In this document: one piece after another, positions 1-5,464 of the stretch
Numbering within the stretch: the first letter of the stretch is position 1
Layout of the letters: each line of letters begins with the position of its first letter
NCBI GenBank assembly: GCA_910587465.1
Contig: CAJUMS010000046.1
Span: forward strand, 1 to 21,528
Length of the DNA stretch: 21,528 nt
Direction of reading: 5' to 3'
From: an uncultured Oscillospiraceae bacterium
Lineage (GTDB): Bacteria > Bacillota > Clostridia > Oscillospirales > Ruminococcaceae
Made by a program: the position numbers and the translations under genes
The notes under the pieces: model-generated
The model's database searches: none
Seen by the model: only the letters and a program-made list of their open reading frames with translations
What the model was told of the DNA's origin: nothing

Positions 1-154
1 AAATATCTGAGCTATCTGCTTGCAATTTGCTCTGTCAATCGTCTTGCCCAAACACGCGCAGAAACGGCTCAAATTTCGATCCGAATCTGCTTGGCGTGGA
101 GTTACTCTACTCTGCTGAAAACCTTGCTCAAACCGGCGGAAATCCGCCCAAACA

Positions 155-299
155 GCCGTCACTATTTCAAGGCAGTGCCGTCACTTCCGCAACAGCCGTC
201 ACTGTCTGTAATTCGCATAGGTAAAGCATTTGCAAGACATGGAGTGACGGCAGTGACGGCTAATTCCACCCATAGTAAACTGCCGTCACTGCTGTCACT
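155..299. repeat. Iteron-like array of the 9-mer GCCGTCACT in both orientations
   Basis: Seven copies of GCCGTCACT or its complement AGTGACGGC are seen: plus-orientation at 155-163, 177-185, 195-203, 282-290 and 291-299 (the last with one change, GCTGTCACT), and minus-orientation at 243-251 and 252-260. The 243-260 and 282-299 pairs form an 18-base inverted repeat with one mismatch around a 21-base spacer, able to form a hairpin. The array covers the 3' end of the ATPase reading frame. Direct plus inverted short repeats next to a replication ATPase fit iterons/origin DNA or a strong 3' hairpin; which one cannot be decided from sequence alone. Confidence 0.75.
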
Positions 300-1256
300 T
301 TTATGATTGTATTTCAGAACTATAAACCGCTGACCGCACGAACGTTTTATTTCAAAGGTCACCCCAAAGCTTTTCAGCTCTATGCCGTGCTGAACAAGAT
401 TTTGCGTAATCTTATTGGACGGAATTTCAACACCGAATTGCATTTTTAACTCTCCGACAAGCATAGTAGCCGATCCTTTGAAATATTTTTTCTCCAACAT
501 AAAATCATGGATCATGAACGAAAAAGTATCGCGCGGCTTAGGAATTATTTTCTCCTCGGCAATCCAGCGGGAGCCTTCACGTTTCAAATGTAGTTCCAGA
601 TTTTCTATGTCACGTCCTACGCAATACAGAACCGCCTCGCCGCTTCCGCGCTGCTTTTCGATCATCACCATGCTGCCGTCAACACAACCATTGATTCCTG
701 TCGTTCCGGATATCATGTTGAACGGATCGTTGTCGCGGCATTTTCGAGTATGATGGACTAACAAAATCGCAATCCGCAGCTTATCCGCGAGGTTTTTCAA
801 AACCGAAAGTTCCTTGTAATCGGAAGCGTAACTTGTATCGTCGCCCGAACGGATTTTCTGTAAGGTATCGATGATAATAATTTTTAAATCCGAGTGCTGT
901 GACTTGAATGTTTCAATCTGCTTTTCCAGAACGCCGCCGAGCGTTCCTGCCATAATAGCAAAGTGGAGATTTTCATTCGGTTCGCTTGTGAGTTCAAATA
1001 AACGGTTTTGGATTCGTGTGTAGCTATCCTCCAAGCAGAGGTAGAGTGTTGTGCCGCGTTTTGTTTCCCGTCCGAGTAATTTTTCTCCTTTCGCAATACT
1101 GAGAGCCATGTCCAGCGCCAGCCATGACTTCCCGACCTTTGGCGCTCCCGCCAAAATGAACAGTCCTGTCGAGATTATTCCGTCAACGCAGAATTCGATT
1201 GGCTTGAGTGGTGTGGTCATAAGTTGTTCGCAGTTTACTGTTTTGAGTTCGTTCAA
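162..1256 (-). CDS. RepA-like AAA ATPase (RecA-fold, AAA_25 type) of a mobile element
   Basis: The 364-aa product has a Walker A motif GAPKVGKS at residues 37-44, a hydrophobic Walker B strand ending IIIID at 126-130 and a downstream LLVHHTRK segment (165-172). This is the layout of the RecA-fold ATPases related to RSF1010 RepA (AAA_25), which act as hexameric helicases or loaders in plasmid and integrative-element replication. The start is TTG at 1254-1256: a perfect AGGAGG at 1265-1270 lies 8 bases upstream and no ATG is better placed. The family-like part ends near residue 318. The last ~45 residues (S-D-S/S-D-G and A-V-T-A-V-T runs) are written by 9-mer DNA repeats, so this tail is probably dictated by DNA function rather than protein function. 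It lies downstream of the HTH gene and is separated from it by an intrinsic terminator. ATPase class is secure; the replication role is inferred. Confidence 0.8.
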   Translation of the reverse strand: MNELKTVNCEQLMTTPLKPIEFCVDGIISTGLFILAGAPKVGKSWLALDMALSIAKGEKLLGRETKRGTTLYLCLEDSYTRIQNRLFELTSEPNENLHFAIMAGTLGGVLEKQIETFKSQHSDLKIIIIDTLQKIRSGDDTSYASDYKELSVLKNLADKLRIAILLVHHTRKCRDNDPFNMISGTTGINGCVDGSMVMIEKQRGSGEAVLYCVGRDIENLELHLKREGSRWIAEEKIIPKPRDTFSFMIHDFMLEKKYFKGSATMLVGELKMQFGVEIPSNKITQNLVQHGIELKSFGVTFEIKRSCGQRFIVLKYNHKSDSSDGSLLWVELAVTAVTPCLANALPMRITDSDGCCGSDGTALK

Positions 1257-1286
1257 TAACTTGTCCTCCTGTCAAATAAATTTTCC

Positions 1287-1319
1287 GAAAACAAAATCCC
1301 GCCGAATAACGACGGGATT
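1287..1319 (-). terminator. Intrinsic terminator between the HTH gene and the ATPase gene
   Basis: On the minus strand a 7-bp stem AATCCCG/CGGGATT (1313-1319 with 1295-1301) is followed by TTGTTTTC, a U-rich tract. It lies after the stop of the HTH gene (1355) and only about 17 bases before the AGGAGG of the ATPase gene. There is no room for a separate promoter after the hairpin, so the ATPase must be made by read-through or antitermination. Confidence 0.7.
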
Positions 1320-1354
1320 GCCCTCTATATACCTACCGACACGAGAAATACTTT

Positions 1355-2170
1355 TTATTCACTCGCTGATAAGAAATTTTTAAATTTTGTTACTTTTCGT
1401 GAAATTGTACTTTGAGAAACACCAAGTTTTTGTGCAATTTCACGTTGGTTATATCCTGCGGACAGCAAATCTATAATCTTCTTCTCTTGCTCCGAAGCGC
1501 TTTCACGAAGTTTTTCAATCAGAATGTGAACATCTGCTGTCAATTCGATGTCAATATCTTCCGCTGCGTCGTTTCCCTCCTCAACATATTCGTCAAGTGA
1601 ACCAACCTTGATCGGGGAACGGGAATGATAGTATTTTTTATAGTGATCCATTCTTGGATAATTCAGTGCTTTGTTCGGATTGAAGTCCTCGTCGCACGAC
1701 ATTTTTTTAGCTGTTTCGGCAAGACTTCCGATATCCAGCGTCTGCATGAGAGCGTTGACAGTGTTATGTAAAGCCTCGTTTGCCAGATCCTCGCTGAACA
1801 GAACATCATCATCCTCTATCGCGATAACCATCTGCGGGAAGATAAAATCTTCCATAATATTTTCAAGCGTCTTGTCGTTGTTGCAAATCTTTACGACCTG
1901 ATCCGCAACAATACGCTGCATTCTGCCTCTGATCAATTCGGGCGGGAAATCCTTAGAGTAGCAGTCCTGCGTGTGATTCAGCCCAAGCGACTTTGTGATT
2001 TCCTGCCACTCGGCGTTTATGTGTTTAAGAACCACATTATACAGTTCCAACTCATCTTCGGTATATTCCGACGGGTCTTTCACAGGCATTGTCGAGAAAT
2101 CGTTCTCGTGAAAGAATTCACGTAGGCTCTCTAAGGTTATAGGTTTATCGCTGTTTAAAATATCTTTCAT
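1355..2170 (-). CDS. Sigma-70 region 4/HTH-type regulatory protein of the element
   Basis: This 271-aa protein ends in a helix-turn-helix (about residues 228-266) with the pattern EQEKKIIDLLSAGY-NQREIAQKLGVSQSTISR, which matches sigma-70 region 4 and LuxR/XRE-like recognition helices. The first ~210 residues are acidic and mostly helical, with no motif I recognise. The ATG at 2168-2170 is preceded by AAAGGA about 5 bases upstream. It sits just upstream of the RepA-like ATPase, so it is likely a transcriptional regulator or DNA-binding partner of the replication module. It is too short and lacks visible regions 2-3 to be a complete sigma factor. DNA binding is well supported; the target is unknown. 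Confidence 0.65.
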   Translation of the reverse strand: MKDILNSDKPITLESLREFFHENDFSTMPVKDPSEYTEDELELYNVVLKHINAEWQEITKSLGLNHTQDCYSKDFPPELIRGRMQRIVADQVVKICNNDKTLENIMEDFIFPQMVIAIEDDDVLFSEDLANEALHNTVNALMQTLDIGSLAETAKKMSCDEDFNPNKALNYPRMDHYKKYYHSRSPIKVGSLDEYVEEGNDAAEDIDIELTADVHILIEKLRESASEQEKKIIDLLSAGYNQREIAQKLGVSQSTISRKVTKFKNFLSASE

Positions 2171-2319
2171 TTTTTCCTTTCTTTTTTCGGATTTTCGCTA
2201 CATAATGCTGTGAGGGAATAAAATAAAACCGCCGAAAAAGGCTTAACCATCGCACTCTCTGTGATTTGTTAATCATAATCCGAGCGAAATGTACACTTTT
2301 TAATCACTTTCTTGAACCT

Positions 2320-2338
2320 CGGCGGGCTTTGCCCGTCG
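2320..2338. repeat. GC-rich hairpin
   Basis: CGGCGGGC (2320-2327) pairs with GCCCGTCG (2331-2338) over a TTT loop: 8 bp including one G-T pair. No T-run follows on either strand, so on its own it is not an intrinsic terminator. It is 8 bases from the next hairpin. Confidence 0.7.
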
Positions 2339-2346
2339 GCGTTTGT

Positions 2347-2382
2347 GGGCTTATGCCGCCCTCGACGGCATAAGCCCTTTTT
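2347..2382 (+). terminator. Perfect 12-bp hairpin followed by T5 on the plus strand
   Basis: GGGCTTATGCCG (2347-2358) pairs perfectly with CGGCATAAGCCC (2366-2377) over a 7-base loop, and TTTTT follows at 2378-2382. It has textbook terminator form, but for plus-strand transcription, although both neighbouring genes are on the minus strand. It may block antisense transcription, or the hairpin may act as DNA or RNA in another role such as attenuation or transfer. Confidence 0.65.
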
Positions 2383-2478
2383 CCTGCTTCTTAATCATAC
2401 GTCCAGTTTCCTCAGAATTGACTAATTTTCTTTCTTAAAACAAAGTTCGATATAATCCAGAAAGTTATCTCAACAATG

Positions 2479-3270
2479 TTATTTCAGCAGTTTGTTTAAG
2501 TCAATGGGATATTTCATTGCATACAGTTCTTTTAAAATATCTAATCTATAATCAGACTTATCCGTGTATACTACACCTTGCATATCAGACGGAAGCTCGA
2601 CTCCTTGTTCAGCTACAATAATCACATTCTTCCTACCTAGTCTTCCTATAAAATATCCAGCTTCAAAGACAACATTTTGTCTTGCACGGAGATTGACAAT
2701 ATAATTACCGTTTTCGTCTTTATGAGCTTTTTCACATCCAACATCATCATTGGTAAAAAGACAAATTGCAACGCCTACATTGCTATAATTCTCTATCTTT
2801 TCAATTATGGTTCTTCCTAAATTAGATTGTTCGCTTAAAATTATTGCTTCAATATGTTGCTTTTCAATAAGTCGAGCCACTTCATTTTTTAAAGCACTAT
2901 CGTGTCCGTGAACGATAAAAATTTTTGTCCTATCTGGTTTCATATTGTCATATACAGATGTGGTTGAAGCAATTTCATCATCCTCCATTTCTTGGAGATA
3001 GGTTTCAAAAATTGCCTTTGATGAAAGTAATCCATTAACGCAAGCATCAATGAATTTACTCTCAGGCGTCCTATTTGAAAATGATGAAAGAGTAAAGTGA
3101 GTTTTAATGAATTTTTGAAATTCAAAACTTTCCTTCCCATATTTATTCATCAAAAACCGCTCAGTTTTAGCTTTCCAGGCTTTAAATTCTGGCTCTGAAC
3201 AATAAATGCGCCTTGCAGCTAATTGTTCTGCCTCATTACACAAAGCTTTTAACTTATCATAATCGCTCAT
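2479..3270 (-). CDS. TIR-like (PF10137-type) putative nucleotide-binding/NADase defence protein
   Basis: The 263-aa protein has an N-terminal helical part (about 1-110) and a C-terminal TIR-like domain: KIFIVHGHD (116-124), LGRTIIEKIE (151-160) with candidate catalytic glutamates, AICLFTNDDVG (168-178), then RQNVVFEAGYFIG (197-209), KNVIIV (214-219) and GVVY (232-235). This is the signature of the 'predicted nucleotide-binding, TIR-like' family (PF10137, COG4271), whose relatives include the CBASS Cap12 TIR domains that destroy NAD. I chose ATG 3268-3270 because AGGAGG at 3279-3284 is 8 bases away; the in-frame TTG at 3274-3276 is only 2 bases away. It is the last gene of the trio that starts with DUF4062. 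Family call is strong; NADase activity and trigger are inferred. No cyclase (CD-NTase) gene is nearby. Confidence 0.85.
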   Translation of the reverse strand: MSDYDKLKALCNEAEQLAARRIYCSEPEFKAWKAKTERFLMNKYGKESFEFQKFIKTHFTLSSFSNRTPESKFIDACVNGLLSSKAIFETYLQEMEDDEIASTTSVYDNMKPDRTKIFIVHGHDSALKNEVARLIEKQHIEAIILSEQSNLGRTIIEKIENYSNVGVAICLFTNDDVGCEKAHKDENGNYIVNLRARQNVVFEAGYFIGRLGRKNVIIVAEQGVELPSDMQGVVYTDKSDYRLDILKELYAMKYPIDLNKLLK

Positions 3271-3320
3271 ATACAATACCTCCTATATTCTCACGCACAA
3301 TGAAATTTAATTTTTCAATC

Positions 3321-4271
3321 CTAAAACGGATATTCGTTAGAGCTATCTTCATCACCTGTTAATTCAGCAGACGGTTCAATATGCAGTGTCTTCTTATATT
3401 CTTCTATCAAATATGTATTCAATGCTGCAGCAATGTTAATCGCAAGCTTAGCAAAAGACTTTTCAATTACAACTTGAGATTCTCCTGCACCGTGGTCACA
3501 TGAAGAATTGTTTCGGATATATGGCAATGCCATCATCACATTATTTCGGAATCCCTCAGGATTAATTGTAGCGGGAAGTTTAGGGTTTACTGATGAAATA
3601 AACTCAGTTGTTAGTTCTTTAGCATTTCCTTTTGTAACTCCAATGATTACTTTCAGTACACTTTCATAACTTTTTTCTGCGTTTGATATAGCTTCGGAAA
3701 AAAGACACTTTTCAAAAAAATCACACGACTTCATTAATTCGTCATAAGCAGATTTAAATTTCGGTTCACATTCCTTTAGATTTTGCATTAATGAGATTGC
3801 TTTAACTTTTAAGTCCAACTCAAATTGTCCAGAATCAATTTTAATCATTCTTCCGTCATGTAGTAACCAAGGTATATTGTCTTGTTCAAAAACTGCATTG
3901 ATTTCAGACTGAAAAGCTATTTTCTCGTTTTTAGAAAGTTCAGCATACTGCAATTCAATCACATCAAAAAGGTGGGGAGTAAATTGAGCTGATAAAGGTC
4001 TATAATTAGAATGATCAAAAATATTATCTATTGTGTTAATATATGGATAACCTTTTGCTTCATTGAACGCATTAATTGCCTTTTCTAAGGCTGTCGTCTT
4101 AACATCAAAATTACTGTATCTGTCTGGATACTCAATTTGAGGTTCGGCAAACCGATACATAACGGTCACAAGGGAATCTTTTACCTTGGAATCAATATTT
4201 CCACAAATGCGATCAACAAATTGACCTTTGTTTTCCTCTATAAGGTCTGAATATCGCTCTGAAAACAGCAT
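3321..4271 (-). CDS. AbiJ/Abi_C-like abortive-infection protein with HEPN-type R-x6-H motif
   Basis: This 316-aa protein starts MLFSERYSDL, similar to the AbiJ-type N-terminal domains. Its C-terminal third (about 190-292) follows the Abi_C pattern: FSEAISNAEKSYESVLKVII (191-210), the motif IRNNSSCDHG (252-261), and a final helix KLAINIAAALNTYLIEEY (275-292). R253 and H260 give R-x6-H, the HEPN ribonuclease signature, starting with the usual R-N. Abi_C/HEPN proteins are known toxic RNases or RNase-like effectors in phage defence. The start ATG 4269-4271 has only a weak GGGGG-type site upstream. A 50-base gap separates it from the TIR-like gene below and 53 bases from DUF4062 above. The acidic tail (TGDEDSSNEYPF) is unassigned. 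Assignment is by motif reading, not by search. Confidence 0.7.
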   Translation of the reverse strand: MLFSERYSDLIEENKGQFVDRICGNIDSKVKDSLVTVMYRFAEPQIEYPDRYSNFDVKTTALEKAINAFNEAKGYPYINTIDNIFDHSNYRPLSAQFTPHLFDVIELQYAELSKNEKIAFQSEINAVFEQDNIPWLLHDGRMIKIDSGQFELDLKVKAISLMQNLKECEPKFKSAYDELMKSCDFFEKCLFSEAISNAEKSYESVLKVIIGVTKGNAKELTTEFISSVNPKLPATINPEGFRNNVMMALPYIRNNSSCDHGAGESQVVIEKSFAKLAINIAAALNTYLIEEYKKTLHIEPSAELTGDEDSSNEYPF

Positions 4272-4324
4272 AACTATACCCCCGTTTATTTATCATTAAA
4301 ATGTTACTTCTATATCATTTTGAA

Positions 4325-5068
4325 TTAACCAAACCGTAACCAACCCGCTTGCGGATATTGTTGTATTGCATCACCCAAGGATTGCGTGACCTGTTTTTTT
4401 AGTTCGTCCTCACACCTGAAATAGCTTGGAGTATGCTTGGTAGAGATTTCATTTTTGAAATTTTCAAGTAATTTTTGATTTTGAGCCAAATCATTATTAG
4501 GAAGTTTATCAATACCATTATAAATAAATGGAATAACTATCATCCCTTTATTAATTGCGTAATTATACTCCATCATCGTGAAGCTGGTGCTGGTTGCGGT
4601 ATCCTGAATACTGCCAAACCGTTGCCCGATAATAAGAATATAGTAATCAGAGCAATCAATTACATTTTTAATATATTCTGTCGGGTTTGCATGACTTGCC
4701 TTAAAATCTTCCATTCCGGCAGGAATTTGATTTGCAAAAATAACAGCGCCTGAAGCAGCGGCACGATAAGGGATTAAATCCTTGTATGTAGAACTTATGA
4801 AAACTTGATATTTCTTGGTTTGACAAATTTCAATCTGATTTTTTAATCCCCGCAAAACACCCTCAAGTTTATTAGCCCTAAATAAAAAATTCTCTGATGA
4901 GCTTACAATACCAATAAAATTCTTATATATTTCATTGTCTTTGGACATCAGTGATAATAGTAAACCATCCATTTGGTATATGGCTCGGTCATATATAGTA
5001 AATACTGTTGCATTTCTGAACATACTGATCAGATCATCAATAATATTGAATAAATCATCCTTCTTCAT
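4325..5068 (-). CDS. DUF4062-domain protein
   Basis: In this 247-aa protein, residues 86-172 match DUF4062 (PF13271): KYQVFISSTYKDLIPYR (86-102), IPAGMEDFKA (115-124), VIDCSDYYILIIGQRFGSI (136-154) and SFTMMEYNYAINKGMIVIPF (162-181). The domain has a TIR/SEFIR-like Rossmann layout and is often found as a sensor or effector module in defence and STAND-type proteins. Residues 1-85 are helical with no known motif. The start is ATG 5066-5068, because GGAGGG at 5076-5081 is 7 bases upstream; the longer frame to 5098 lacks such a site. It is the first gene of the DUF4062/Abi_C/TIR-like trio. The biochemical role is unknown. Confidence 0.8.
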   Translation of the reverse strand: MKKDDLFNIIDDLISMFRNATVFTIYDRAIYQMDGLLLSLMSKDNEIYKNFIGIVSSSENFLFRANKLEGVLRGLKNQIEICQTKKYQVFISSTYKDLIPYRAAASGAVIFANQIPAGMEDFKASHANPTEYIKNVIDCSDYYILIIGQRFGSIQDTATSTSFTMMEYNYAINKGMIVIPFIYNGIDKLPNNDLAQNQKLLENFKNEISTKHTPSYFRCEDELKKQVTQSLGDAIQQYPQAGWLRFG

Positions 5069-5464
5069 ATATACACCCTCCAATTGGCACTTTATCATAA
5101 TCAGACAAATTTCTTTCTTCTATGCCTGCGTTACTCGCCTATTTCTCAGCGTGTTTGTCAAACGATTATTAACAGTGTATGGCTGTTTTTGTCGAGAATT
5201 GGAATATGAACATCACTACATCAGTTCAATCAAATGTTGCGCCCCTTACGAATTCTGTGTGTCACACAACGGAGCATAACTCCGTGTAATAATATGGTGC
5301 TTTTCTGCAGAATGTATCTGGCGATGTCCGTAAGATATTCAGGAATCTACATTTTCAATACCTCATATATTGGGACACACCCCATGTATTCTCAACGTTT
5401 TCACAAAGTTTAATGCCTGGATATCCATAGTAATCAGATTAAAAAAACTTAGATTCGACGCTTG
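5069..5464. other. 396-bp non-coding stretch upstream of the DUF4062 gene
   Basis: No supported gene was found in any frame. It contains a 13-base palindrome TGTGTG-T-CACACA (5256-5268), directly followed by a 6-bp hairpin ACGGAG/CTCCGT (5269-5274 with 5280-5285). A TTGACA occurs on the minus strand at 5156-5161, but the expected -10 position (5133-5138) reads GCGAGT, so I do not call a promoter. The stretch most likely holds the promoter/operator of the trio or decayed DNA. Confidence 0.45.

Larger units (their letters stand above)
2171..2478. other. 308-bp non-coding stretch between the defence island and the replication module
   Basis: It holds two strong hairpins (listed separately), a possible 15-codon leader ORF on the minus strand (2351-2398, product MIKKQEKGLMPSRAA) and the HTH gene's ribosome binding site. 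I found no convincing -35/-10 pair for the HTH gene. Tandem hairpins in such a place can be terminators, attenuators, or an origin of transfer or replication. Confidence 0.5.

Noticed and set aside
155..299. CRISPR array
   Set aside because: The repeats are only 9 bases, occur in both orientations with irregular spacing, and no cas gene is present.
27..306. Two plus-strand frames (65 and 71 codons) at the left end
   Set aside because: They run opposite to the ATPase gene and across the 9-mer repeats, have no ribosome site and show no family-like sequence.
2479..5068. Thoeris or CBASS system
   Set aside because: No SIR2-type ThsA and no CD-NTase cyclase gene is visible; the TIR-like protein is of the PF10137 type.
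5133..5161. Promoter with TTGACA upstream of the DUF4062 gene
   Set aside because: The -10 position reads GCGAGT, far from TATAAT, and no extended -10 is present.
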